From: Sinohyriopsis cumingii
Taxonomy: Eukaryota > Mollusca > Bivalvia > Unionida > Unionidae
Assembly: GCA_028554795.2 (NCBI GenBank)
Contig: CM068832.1
Location: 83,202,049-83,266,048, forward strand
DNA: 64,000 nt
Direction: 5' to 3'
In this document: in pieces, positions 13,304 through 27,359 of the stretch
Numbering within the stretch: position 1 is the first letter of the stretch
Layout: each line of letters begins with the position of its first letter
Program-made: the position numbers and the translations under genes
The notes under the pieces: generated by a model
Database searches by the model: none
The model's input: the letters and a program-made list of their open reading frames with translations, nothing else
Told to the model about the DNA's origin: nothing

Positions 13304-13737
13304 ATGACGTTAGAACTCAACATGAGCAAAAACAATATAGTTTATGTGCGTAATCCAGATAGAGTCCAGGAAACAATAACAAAAATCACGTTGACGATGG
13401 CGACTGGAATAGCCACCTCAGTAACAGCTGGGGACGTCTCTTTACAATTGTCAACAGTTTTTTATCATTTGTGGCCGGATCAGTTAGTGCTGGTGGAAAC
13501 ATATTATGGACGCTGCTTCATGCAAGTAATGTATAGTCAGGTCAAAGATGTGACAGCCGCAGACAGTTATTTGTGTAAGAGTACTACAATATGTTTTTTG
13601 AATCTATCGATCATTCCACCGTAACCACAGATGACTGCAGCGCCGTGTTGGCAGACCTGGACAGCTGCAACGGAATCAAACACACAATCACGTTGACTAA
13701 AGTGTCTAGAGGCGATAAATCACCAAAATATCGTTAA
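13304..13737 (+). pseudogene. Decayed ORF at the 3' side of element 1
   Basis: An ATG frame of 106 codons (13304-13624) is followed by a second frame that is open to 13737 and includes FFESIDHSTVTTDDCSAVLA and ends SRGDKSPKYR. One frameshift near 13570 would connect them, so this was probably a single gene of about 145 codons. A TATA-like AAATAAATATAAAA lies about 30 bases upstream of the ATG. Product unidentified; by position it may be a structural protein of the element. Confidence 0.45.
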
Positions 13738-13740
13738 TTA

Positions 13741-14434
13741 ACTTTTAAAATACTACTAAAAACTAACTAAGTTTTTGCTCTAAAGCATTTATACGAACGT
13801 TGCGTGCATCGTTTCTTCTACCCGTTTTGTTAACTGCCTTCCCCGTCATCAACGTGCATTTCACCACTTGTATTTCTCTTTTAGTATTACTCGAGCGTTT
13901 TTGATAAGATATGGATGTGTAACTAATTCTTCTACATATATTATTGACTCTGCCATGTACATATTCAGCTCGTTTTTAAGTTTATATTTGTAAGGTAGTC
14001 TATAACGTTCACGCCGTCGCACTTCTCATAATTGTTCAAATTTCTCTTTTTTACAATCACTATGAAACTTCGGGTGTTGTTGATTATTATCATTTTCTAG
14101 ATTTTTAGCTCATCAAGAATCAAGTACATTCACTCACTATTTACATTTTATTGTAAAATGTATCCATATAAATCTTTTTAATGAATATAACATAGCTCGG
14201 ATTGCGTTTCGCACATGATTAGCTTTAAGGACACTTTTGGCCCATTAAATGGTATTGAGGAAACATTTAGCATATTATTGGCATTACATCACATATTTAG
14301 CAGAGTTTTTGAATTAAGAACAAGTTCGAACACTATTGCCTTTAAGGACACCAGTCGCTCATTATTGACTTGAAGGACACGTTATCACATGACGGATTAT
14401 GTCTCTAAGCTAATAATATACTAAGCGTGTCGTT
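13741..14434. other. AT-rich non-coding stretch
   Basis: No gene, splice pair or repeat family recognised. Confidence 0.5.
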
Positions 14435-14436
14435 AT

Positions 14437-14652
14437 TATATTGGGCACTCCAATCCTCCGTAATATGGATCTATTGTTATCTTGGGCACTCCAATCCTCC
14501 GTAATATGGATCTATTGTTATATTGGGCACTCCAATCCTCCGTAATATATATCTATTTTTATATTTGGCACTCCAATCCTCCGTAAGATGGATCTATTGT
14601 TATTTTGGGCTCTCCAATCCTCCGTAATATAGATCTATTGTTATTTTGGTGA
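14437..14652. repeat. About 42-bp tandem repeat, 5 copies
   Basis: Five consecutive units share GGGCACTCCAATCCTCCGTA followed by ATATGGATCTATTGTTAT-like sequence. Copies differ by a few substitutions. Confidence 0.95.
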
Positions 14653-14927
14653 CCTAATCCAGTCATTGTCAAACGGACGTTAAAGATAAATTGAATATTC
14701 CAAAATCATCTTATTGATCACGCAAGGCAGGCGCGTTCGATAAATCTGATGCTCATTATGGGGTGATATCACCATCGGACAATAAACTTTGTACAATAAA
14801 TTTACCTTTTCTTATTGTACCTTAAGATTTCTTTAATCCGCATGTGAATCACATCACTGGACTCTTTATTTTACTTATCGCGACATAATGATATAAACCT
14901 AGACGGAACTGCCTTTCTTCTCCAACC

Positions 14928-16345
<1,418 letters not shown>

Positions 16346-16534
16346 GCAGCTACTACAGTCTTGGAAACTTTCTGGACTTTAATAATGCATTAGAAAGATG
16401 CCAAAAAAATGGGTGGCACCTGCCACTTGTAGACATTGGAAATAGTACTTTCTTACTAAAGGACTTTGTATCCGAAGGCAATTGCTTCTGGGTACAAGCC
16501 ATATTATACTTTGCAACAGACCATCTAACAAAAG
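16346..16534 (+). CDS. Exon a: N-terminal half of first C-type-lectin-like domain
   Basis: This exon of 63 codons is phase 1 at both ends, preceded by the acceptor TTGTTTCTCTTGTAG and followed by the donor GTAAGC. It encodes FNNALERCQKNGWHLPLVD, the usual pattern of helix 1, the first conserved Cys and the Gly-x-x-Leu-Pro strand of a C-type-lectin-like domain, then GNCFWVQAI, corresponding to the core Trp strand. A typical WIGL motif is replaced by FWVQ. It resembles the exon at 24543-24737 in length, phase and motif order, so the two arose by duplication. A minisatellite starts about 140 bases past the donor. The upstream partner exon was not found. Confidence 0.85.
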
Positions 16535-16675
16535 GTAAGCTATGTGTGATACGGATCTTCATTTACTGAATATATTAATAGTTAAAATAGTATGTTCAAC
16601 CCATAAACCTGACGAATCACTCTAGTTATTTCAATTGCTATTAAAGACAGAAATCATTTGCCTAAAACAATTTAA

Positions 16676-17245
16676 ACATACAGTGTACATATTAAATGTA
16701 CAGTGTACAGATTAAATACACAGTGTACATATGAAATATAGTGTACATATTAAATATACAGTGTACATATTAATATACAGTACACGATGAAATATACAGT
16801 ATACAGATTAAACATACAGTGTACGTATTAAACATACGGTGCACATATTGAATATGCAGTATACAGATTAAATATATAGTGTACAGATTAAACATACAGT
16901 GTACATATTAAATATACAGTGTACAGATTAAATCTACAGAGTGCATATTAAATATACAGTGTACATATTAAATGTACAGTATACAGATTATAAATACAGT
17001 ATACATATTAATGTACAGTGTGCAGATTAAATATACAGTGTAGATATTAAATATACAGTGTACAGATTAAATATACAGGGTACATATTAAATATACAGTG
17101 TACAGATTAAACATGATGTGTACAGAGCAAATATACAGTGTACATATTAAACATACAGTGTACATATTCAATATACAGTGTACATATATTGTACAGATTA
17201 AATATAAAGTGTACAGATTATAGATACAGTGTACCGATTGACTAG
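16676..17245. repeat. About 20-bp minisatellite (TACAGTGTACATATTAAATA type)
   Basis: About 28 degenerate copies of a 19-21 base unit built on ACAGTGTACA(T/G)ATTAAATAT. It sits at the start of the first recognised intron. GTGTACA and its complement make every unit partly self-complementary. Confidence 0.95.
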
Positions 17246-17249
17246 AATG

Positions 17250-19100
17250 TACAAAAATATATGTTTAAAGCTACATCTTAGCACAGTGGTCCGTAGCTAG
17301 ATCAGAAAGGTAATAATAACAAGTAATACGATTCGATAATCTTGGCGACTAAAACTTAGAATACCGTAAAAGAAAATCAATGCTCTCAGATGTAATTTAG
17401 ATGCACGAATATCACGTATAATAAATTTAATTAATATTTGTTGCGCATGCTGATCAGCTACCATATAGAGATAAAGTTAATATGCAATATAAATCTTAGT
17501 GTTCCGCAGATAAGTCAGAAGAACCGAAAAACAAAATCATGATGCGCGTTCAACATTTTCAGTTACTTAATACCTACAAATGTATTAGGTAGTTGAAAGT
17601 TATAGAGGATAAATGTATGCATGTATAGACAAAAACACATACTTTCTAAAAGATGTGTGAAAATCAAATTTACAAACATTCATAATCAAGACATAGCTAA
17701 TATATTATTCTATTATGAATTTATGAACGGCAAAAGGTTAGCTTTTTAATGTCATTACATTAGCGATACCAGCAACCAAAACAATTACTTTCAGCACCAG
17801 CTGTCATAGAGAGTAAACATTCTAAAGAGTATTTGTATAAATGACCATCACACAAGTACTAAGTATGAACGAATATTGCTCAGAATGCTCTTATTGTTTA
17901 TAATTGTCTTCTTGTTTAATCAACATTTCCTTGTGCATCTTACTGTTTCTTCTTAATCGGATACAACCACGGAATATGTCATTCATTACGTGGAGTGCAA
18001 CTATAAGGTTTGACTTTAAAAGAAGTATTGGAAGAAAGTAACGTTTCTATCGATAGGGTGGACTACAGTTTTAGGCAATTCTATAAAACTTGTATTCGAA
18101 TAAACACAGCTGACAATTGACGGAAGATTGTGATATTTTGATTAAGCACGTGGAGATAAAACTGTATTCTCTTCAATCATGAATCACTGTAAACTCGAAA
18201 CCTTAATTAGATATGAAAATAAACATCTTTGTCACGATACGTTTGAAGAAAGCATAACTACTTTGTATGTGAGTCATCATTAATCTCCTTTCATAAGGTC
18301 CAATGGCATTTTCTCCGTAGTTGTTGTTGCTCCATATCGAGCATTGTGCTCGAAGGTAGACAACTGTTTATTTTCTTTTTTGAAAGCAATGTTTTTAACC
18401 TTTCGGTAATGTTGTGTGTTAATCCAAAGTATATAAACAGATGTTTATCGGTGCCGCAAATAGTCTTCAAATAATCAAGACAGCCAATTGGTTATGTGCA
18501 AATACTTTCAATAGAGATCCTCTATAAAAGACAAGAACCTAAATATATTCATAGATGAAATACACAATGGTCCAACTGTCTCAGTGAATCGAAAGCAGCA
18601 ACAAAAACAGTATCACTTTCCAGGTAGTATTAAGAAAATATATATTCTCACATGAAATAACATATTTTTCTTTGGACTTGTTCCATATGTGGTGGCATTT
18701 GGTTATGAGATGTTGGATTGAAATCGTAGATGTTTTCATGCCTCATTATAGGATGTATAAGTTTAGAAAGTATGTTGCTGTATGTAATATGAGGCTTGCA
18801 TGCAAATTACAATTCCTGTCCAGAAGTTATTAACTCAGACAAGGAGACTCAGCCGATGTGCTAGTGTTTCACTGATGACTGTCGTTATGCCCATTGGCTT
18901 GAGTCCCAATGCATGTAAGAGTTCCAAAATATCTTAGTCACTCAATTCTCCTGTTATAACTGTTATGAAGGTTTATGTATGGCTCTCGTGATATTGGCTG
19001 GCGATGCTCAAAATATAAATCGAACACATCTCATCCAGACAGGAGCAAAGTGTTGGGACACTGGTGGGACAGTGCACAGAAGCTGCTTGCCAGTCGTTTA
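17250..19100. other. Intron DNA, nothing recognised
   Basis: AT-rich sequence inside the intron between exons a and b. No extra lectin exon with paired splice sites was seen. Confidence 0.5.
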
Positions 19101-19189
19101 AGAAAAAGAAATTCGTATACCTCTGCTCATTGGGAGTGATCAATACTATCGCATCTCTCAGAGTGTCTCTAAGTATTTGTCTTTGCAGT

Positions 19190-19704
19190 AGAAGAGGTCC
19201 CCTGGCACAATTTTTAAAGGACGTTGTTCTTTAGTGTTATAACGCATATGCATTTTGATGTCATGTTTGTTCATATAAGTAACATTCATAATGGCTCTTC
19301 CTTTATGCCGGTAACCATAATTAAAGACACACTCCTCTGTTAAAATGGTATTGTCGTTTCTTCAAACAATTTAGCGAACGCAATCAAAATCATGGCCCTC
19401 AGGGATGTACATGAATTCATAACGTAACAAATTGTCTAGTGGCCTGAAGTCTTTTGAGCAAGGTTTAGTCTATAGAGTTGCAGTGCAGAGTAGGCATATT
19501 TTAAAGGGAGTTAAGTAAGCATTTTATGAAAAAGCTTAAATATGTTTGTTTAACTGATAAGTGGGCGTTGAGTTCGGAGATGACAATGCCATCATTAACT
19601 GGTTTGGTTTTATTAGTTGACGATTCACTAGTCAGGCCACTGTGATCTGAATTGTCTTTGGCACACTTGACCGGAAATACCGCTTGGATTTGATTGATCA
19701 ACAA
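19190..19704 (-). pseudogene. Decayed minus-strand gene, unidentified
   Basis: The minus strand carries two neighbouring coding-like pieces. The first (19704-19501) is an intact 67-codon frame. The second, about 19375 to 19190, reads some 60 codons without a stop, including EECVFNYGYRHKGRAIMNVT and KIVPGDLFYCKDKYLETL. Composition and frame length look like former coding sequence. I do not recognise the family. It lies antisense in an intron and is probably another transposon or virus-like remnant. Confidence 0.4.
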
Positions 19705-20199
19705 AGGACTTGTTAGGCTGAGAGTAAATATTTTTCGTGAACTTACTGTATGTCACATATGTTGTAATTTTTCAGTGCGTGCCTCAGTATCTACTTCACC
19801 TTATACAACATAATACACTTTCGATATATAAAAATGATGCTATCATAGAAACGTGTTTTTCTGACAATCATGTAAATATATTTTCGTTTGTATTAATAGC
19901 ACATTTATAGTTTACTTAATGACTATTATAATGCTAGTCTGGCTCCACAACGGTAGCAACCGTATAACAATATTTATGTTTAATATTTTGTAAAGTAAAT
20001 AGAAGGAACAAGTCCTTATCCTCCCTCGTCATTTGAAGTTGGAGGGGGTTTATACAAAATGTTGATTTTAAACCTTGGGCTGACTTCTTGTTCAAACATT
20101 CTCGAACTCTCAGTCTCTCTATGTGTGTGAAACACACACACAGGCACATGATACACAACCAAACACCCATGGCAAACGCACTGATAGACATACACATAT

Positions 20200-21599
20200 C
20201 TGATTTTGAAACATGACACCATTCAGTGTTTTATTCCGATTTGCACTCCATCATGTAATATTACACGCCCATAAAACACATGAACCAAAATGGCGCCTAT
20301 GTTAAATATACGTTATGCCCCTGAATATTTTAACCCTTTATACAATGGGGTCCCATACTGTTCTCGATCGCCATTCGAGAGAAGCATTTATTGCATCTGG
20401 CTGGGATGTGGAGTATGTTAAATAGCGGCGTCAATGTGGCACCGAGTTATCAGGTCTATCGTGTTGATTGCGCTGTGGACCGCTGCCGTGCAATCAGCTA
20501 GTTGACAGGAAATCCCAGTGGAGAACGGCAATAAATGTGACAGCAATCGTGATGACAAGAACTGTCATCATGATTGCGATCACATTTATTGCCGTTATGC
20601 ACTCTCACATCAGAAATTCTTCCATTACCTATACAATATTTCGTTCACGGCCTATCCACGAACTATCGCGCCTGCTATCACCTCTCTAGTGTCCAGCTTG
20701 AACTGTTTCTTCTTCGTGGCTTGCAAGAGCTTTTCTAACGGGTGGATAACCTATTGTAGTAAATTTAGAATATGTGCACTTGGCTATGGCGCCCCGTTTT
20801 AAGCAATTCTTAGATTTGTGTGATTACTTGTGTGATTATTGGAATTCGGCGCCATGGAAATATTACTGACCCGAACTAATGAGCTAATTATTAGGAGCAA
20901 ATGTCACTGAGTGAAGTGTTAGTGTGTTTCCATGATGTCCTGGTTCACTAGTAGTGAATTCCGACCAAAACCGAATGAATGTCCCTGGAGTAAAATAGTC
21001 CATATTAAAATCTTGTGGTATACATTGGTAGCGTGACTGCAAGGACAGTACTTATGGTATTAAACCGGTAAATTACACAAGGGAATAAATAAAAAGGGAC
21101 TTGGCAGACACCGTTTATGTCGCCAAGTGGGCGAATATGGTGCAGTTATATTGGCGAAATGTGCCTGGAAAGCATACATTGACTGGCCTAAGGTGTCGGA
21201 GTTAAAATAGTTCCCATTGTTAGGGAGTACTCATATATGTTCTAAGGCGTTAACGGTTGGTGGTACGGAAACATAATGAAGACAAAACACGCAGATATAC
21301 GGTTGATAGATATTTGGTAGTTTGGTTTATCTGTGGTCTTGCATGAATTAGAGGAAAATTTAGGTATAGAATGGACACGTCGGGCTTTCTAGTTTACAAC
21401 TGTGTTTGTATGGAAGTCTTTGGAAAGTCGGAATAAACTTATGACTTCTAGGGAGAATCGAGCCAGGGTTTGACAACCGCTTGTCAAGTAAATACCCGTG
21501 TACGTGTAACACTATATAATGCATTTTGTTCGACAGGGTGTTTTACATATGTTTATACTCATAAAGTCGATTGGACTGTTTGCTGCAATGAATTACACC
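20200..21599. other. GC-richer intronic block of unknown origin
   Basis: This block has more GC and more open frames on both strands than the flanks (for example 20518-20802), and contains a near-perfect hairpin at 20525-20595. No protein could be named. It may be a decayed mobile element. Confidence 0.4.
20525..20595. repeat. Near-perfect 33-bp inverted repeat with 5-base loop
   Basis: The left arm begins ACGGCAATAAATGTGA and the right arm ends TCACATTTATTGCCGT. Over 33 bases the arms differ at about three positions, and only about five bases separate them. This would form a strong hairpin in DNA or RNA. Confidence 0.92.
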
Positions 21600-21785
21600 T
21601 CATCTTGCACCGTTAGTTGCTTCTTTTTTGGTGGTACCTGCATATTTTCTTGCATTCGCCAGAGCTTCTTTTCTGGTTATGACAGTACTACAACCGGAAT
21701 CTGCATACGCTAGGTCAGCTTCTTTAGATCTTTTGTCTGAGCTGCCTCCAGCGCCACTAGCATGTCCATCATCGCATTCTGAACA
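21600..21785 (-). pseudogene. Possible retropepsin-like gag-pol scrap
   Basis: Reading the minus strand from 21785 gives 61 codons without a stop. It opens with CSECDDGH, a zinc-knuckle-like start, and has YADSGCSTVITRKEA about 30 residues later, resembling the Asp-Ser-Gly active-site loop of retroelement aspartic proteases. Other frames in the same stretch are also open, so the call is weak. It lies antisense in the intron. Confidence 0.3.
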
Positions 21786-22429
21786 TAAACTTTGGTCTCA
21801 TTTGAATGTGAGGCTGTATATATGTTGACAAGAACTGAATTTTCGCATTAGTACAAAAACCAAATGACAATGTATTTCCAGGAGCTTGTCATGAACAATA
21901 CTGAATTTGTTTAACATTGTATTTTACTTATTCAGCATTCCATTCAAATGACCAATAGCTATTGTGAGTGAAAAGTATTTTACTTTTCAACGTGCTTTTG
22001 TATTTATTCCACATTACTCTCCAAGGCTAATATTTTAGAAGTGCATTCCTTTCTCTTGGCATTCTACACGCGTTTGTATGTTGGATTCTATAAAATATTG
22101 TATAGTAGTTGATACAACTCTTAATCACTTGGGAACTAGATCTTGAACATCTGAAATTAATTCTGCTGTTATCATCTACTATTGATTTAGAGTCTATTTT
22201 AAAAATCTCAATGTCCTTGATACGCTATCAACTTTCCTGAAAAATATATTTCGTTCTTAGACTGTCGTTCCGCAATAATTTTAACTACAATTAACATGGT
22301 TCCATTATATAAAAAGCTGGAAGAAGAACCATATCGAAAGCCATTATGTACGCATACAAGCAACTAAGCCTAGCTAAGCAGTCCTGACGATTACTCCAGC
22401 CATTTGCTGTATGCACTGTTATATTATAT

Positions 22430-24184
<1,755 letters not shown>

Positions 24185-24292
24185 AATTTCCATACCCACA
24201 GTTTTGTTGTGGAACTTTACAGAAAGATGGCACAAATCTTACACATTCATGTATTGCTTGCTCCAATAAGGCTCCATACATATGCACGTCAG
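24185..24292 (+). CDS. Exon b: C-terminal half of first C-type-lectin-like domain
   Basis: This exon of 36 codons is phase 1 at both ends, with acceptor AATATTTCTTTCAG and donor GTAAGA. It encodes FPYPQFCCGTLQKDGTNL followed by SCIACSNKAPYICTS. The Cys spacing and the final Tyr-Ile-Cys match the end of a C-type-lectin-like domain, where the last Cys pairs with the Cys of helix 1. It has the same size, phase and Cys layout as the exon at 25942-26037. The stretch is too short to be caught as an ORF, and the minus-strand frame over it is a shadow. No calcium-binding EPN/QPD or WND motif is visible, so sugar binding of the classic kind is not predicted. Confidence 0.8.
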
Positions 24293-24542
24293 GTAAGATT
24301 CATTTAAATATGATATCAAAACGTCGAATATAAATGAAACTGTCCAATATTATTAAAAATATGTGTTAGAGAATTTACTAGGACACTATTAACTGCTTTT
24401 ACAAGACAATATGCTGTAGGTATTGACACATCTCATTCTTATTCTTCATGATTAAAAACAAAAGATTGTCTCATAAACAAATTTGATGATGAAAGTTTAT
24501 TCCACTGAAAAGAAAATATTATGGATATTTTATTATTTTTAG

Positions 24543-24737
24543 ATCTGAATGTGAATAAATCAGGATCGAACGTGAATGTCTCCACATGGATTGATGCGCG
24601 AGATGACTGTAAAGCGAAAGGAGGTCTTCCATTGGCAAACAATACTAATTTTCAATCAAAATTGATGGACTGGAAAAACGAGACCAGATCGTTCTGGATA
24701 GCTAAAATAGGGTCGTTTAGATCATTGGCTGCCAAAG
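24543..24737 (+). CDS. Exon c: N-terminal half of second C-type-lectin-like domain
   Basis: This exon of 65 codons is phase 1 at both ends, with a T-rich acceptor (TTATTTTTAG) and donor GTAAGT. It encodes STWIDARDDCKAKGGLPLAN, a textbook helix 1 to strand segment of a C-type-lectin-like domain, and later TRSFWIAKIG in place of WIGL. Two Asn-x-Ser/Thr glycosylation sites are present (NVS, NNT, and NET counting a third). It is clearly related to exon a. The ATG at 24521 is intronic and is not a start. Confidence 0.88.
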
Positions 24738-24851
24738 GTAAGTTTTTCAAGGTTTAAACGAATCGTCTGGAAATATGAACTATTTTACTGTCCCCCATAT
24801 ATTACAAGTGTATGCGTATCATTGCTCTCCTCCTCATCTTCTTTATTCTCC

Positions 24852-24881
24852 TTGTTGTTGTTGTTGTTGTTATTCTTCATC

Positions 24882-24928
<47 letters not shown>
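24852..24928. repeat. (TTG)n and (TTA)n trinucleotide arrays
   Basis: Short TTG array followed after a gap by about 14 TTA units. Gives false poly-Asn or poly-Ile frames. Confidence 0.95.
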
Positions 24929-25713
24929 TCCGATCTTATTGTTATTGATGTTGATGTTGTTTTGTTGTACTTTCAATTGGATTTTACCAATAGTGTTCTC
25001 ACATAAAACAGGTTGCAACAACGTTTTTTATTATTCCATCCACTTTCGCTTCTAACCTACATTTTTAAACATTCTGTACCAGCTTAATAAAGACATGCAC
25101 GCTAAGTATGCCTGCATTTTAAAGTGTGGCCTTTAAGTGATTATAAATGAGGACTAACATCCAAATGAGTTATAATCCTACAAGCAATATAACGGGAGGT
25201 TTTTGTATAGATCCCTGGTATCAATTACTTTTTCTATTAGTAATGGACTGCCAAATATTTGCCCTTTACATATCATTCGAAAGCATTTAACAAACGGCGT
25301 AATGTCTCAATTGTTTCAGTTGTTTCAAGCGACAATAATAAACATAGTATAGTGTGCACCATTTCTACACAAATGTATTTTGATAAAATAGGACTTTGAA
25401 GTCTGACTCATCTTCTAAGCTTTGGTTGATCAATGTACTTGCTAAAATATGGTTATTATTCTCCTTTTTAAACTGAGTGCACTTGAGCTACGTTCAAAGT
25501 ACCTATCCTAAATGACTAAAACTAAAGTCTAGTCAATCGATGATAATATAATGCCTATATAAAATTAGTACGGTTTGATGGTTTAATGTGAACAACGATC
25601 CACCTGGCTTGAAAATCCTTTTAAACATATTTCAGTTTCTTCGCCAATTCATTAACTATTCAATAAATAACATCATCAACAATAAAAAATTGTGAAATGA
25701 CACTAAATACATT

Positions 25714-25818
<105 letters not shown>

Positions 25819-25941
25819 AACAAAGTATTCCAATGAACAAAAATTTTAAAGTGTTTTGGTAAGGTTATAAAAACAGCCATGGATTGAAAAAAATATCTAT
25901 AGATGTTTTGCAATACATAAAAATATTTGTATAAATATTAG

Positions 25942-26037
25942 ATGAAGAATACAAGTGTGGGTATTGGTGTAAAAATGGAGTTACATTTGGCTCATGCACT
26001 CAGGAGGGGCGAAACCAGACCACATATTGTTTTTCCG
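25942..26037 (+). CDS. Exon d: C-terminal half of second C-type-lectin-like domain
   Basis: This exon of 32 codons is phase 1 at both ends, with acceptor ATAAATATTAG and donor GTAAGT. It encodes DEEYKCGYWCKNGVTFGSC followed by TQEGRNQTTYCFS. The four cysteines and the closing Tyr-Cys match exon b. An NQT glycosylation site is present. The acceptor has a weak pyrimidine tract, but the phase, length and homology to exon b support the call. Confidence 0.82.
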
Positions 26038-26639
26038 GTAAGTATACTGTCTATTTTCATTTAATTGGAATGTAATTATTAAGATGAAGGTATGCTAATA
26101 TATTAAATAAGGGTTATTATTTTGTAATATACATCAAAGGATGATAAACCTTGAAACGTCAAGTCAAGATATTTCGAATTATGAAGTACATTACAGGTCA
26201 AAGAACCGGTTTGCATGACAGAGATATTTTATGTACGTCTTTTTTCAACCAAGAACAAAAAATATGTAGATGGATGACTCTGGATGTGAATAAATGGTAG
26301 GTGGAAGAAACAAGTCTACGAACGCTTACGACTACATTGTAAAGAATGAAACAGGAAAAAGACAAAGGTAAATGTGCACCTCATACACGAAGAATAAACT
26401 TATAGAACTCTGTATGCTCATTGACATAACGTATGAACTACTAAAGTAACATATTGAAATAGGTTATAATATATTCGAAGTTTTAAACGGTTCAGGTGGA
26501 TACACCATTTTGCGTTTCATTATTTGCAGGATCTGTTTTGTTTTGGCTTTTCCTCCTGAGTTCTTTATTTGCAGGATCTAATAAGTTTGCATGTACAGGC
26601 TTTCTACTAAATTGCCCCTCGTAATAAGCTTGATAGAGT

Positions 26640-27345
26640 ATTATGTAAATATATATTTCTTGCAACTCCTGGTACACTATTTTGTCTAATTTGTTGTAAT
26701 TTGTATTCATGGCTGTAAATTGTATGTGATTATTATTAGTTGAAATTTCTTACGTGCATCTACTTTAATATATTGATAACGTAATATTGCATACGATCTA
26801 TAAATAGACGCTTACCTACGTGTCGACGTTTACTAATGATACAATTGTTAGTAAATATCTTTACATTTTTAGGACAGGTTGGTCAGGTAGTATGTTAGAA
26901 GAATTAAGTTATTTCCCATTGGATGTGTTAAACCTTGTGAAATATTGTACGATGAAGGAGATTTAAAATTTGTAAAATAGAAGTGGTAATCATATGCGTT
27001 CTGTAGCCTTTTTGCCTGCATAAAAGTATCTCAAATGTGACAGTTTTCTCCTTCTTATTTTTTTTGTTCTTGCTGTAACATCAAGTATGCATATGTATTT
27101 TATGTCGCATTTAGATATCATTGGCGAGGAAATACATTGGTTTGGATTATGCATCGAAAATAGAAAGAGCTAATTGAACTCTAATATCATTTTGAAACTA
27201 TTGTGAATTATTAAAATGAGTTCTGGATAATTTCATTTTGACGCTTCAGTACTGTTGGAGATCAGTATATTCTTGAACCTGAAATGTATACGGAACATTA
27301 ATTTTTTTTTTATTTTAAGATAACTGTTGCAGGATCATTTTTTGA
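26640..27345. repeat. Left copy of diverged direct repeat flanking element 2
   Basis: Two anchors match the right copy at 33770-34450 in the same order, orientation and spacing. The first is around 26660-26850 (GCAACTCCTGG, then AATATTGCATACGATCTATA). The second is around 27220-27310 (TTCTGGATAATTTCATTTTG, then GATCAGTA). The middle is too diverged to align by eye. Confidence 0.55.
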
Positions 27346-27359
27346 TTCAGTTCAGTTAA

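Larger units (their letters stand above)
8882..13740 (+). mobile_element. Decayed Maverick/Polinton-like element 1
   Basis: This block is GC-richer and more frame-rich than its flanks. On the + strand it contains a P-loop ATPase remnant (about 10.85-11.1 kb) and, downstream, an adenain-type cysteine protease remnant (about 12.5-12.83 kb), a gene pair typical of Polinton/Maverick elements. Other frames on both strands (9.37-9.63 kb minus, 11.44-12.13 kb plus, 13.30-13.74 kb plus) look like coding DNA but were not identified. I did not find DNA polymerase B, integrase or terminal inverted repeats, so the boundaries are approximate. All frames are broken by stops and shifts, so the copy is dead. 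Confidence 0.65.

Noticed and set aside
24785-25055. Poly-Asn, poly-Ile and poly-Leu ORFs
   Set aside because: Produced by TTA/TTG trinucleotide arrays.
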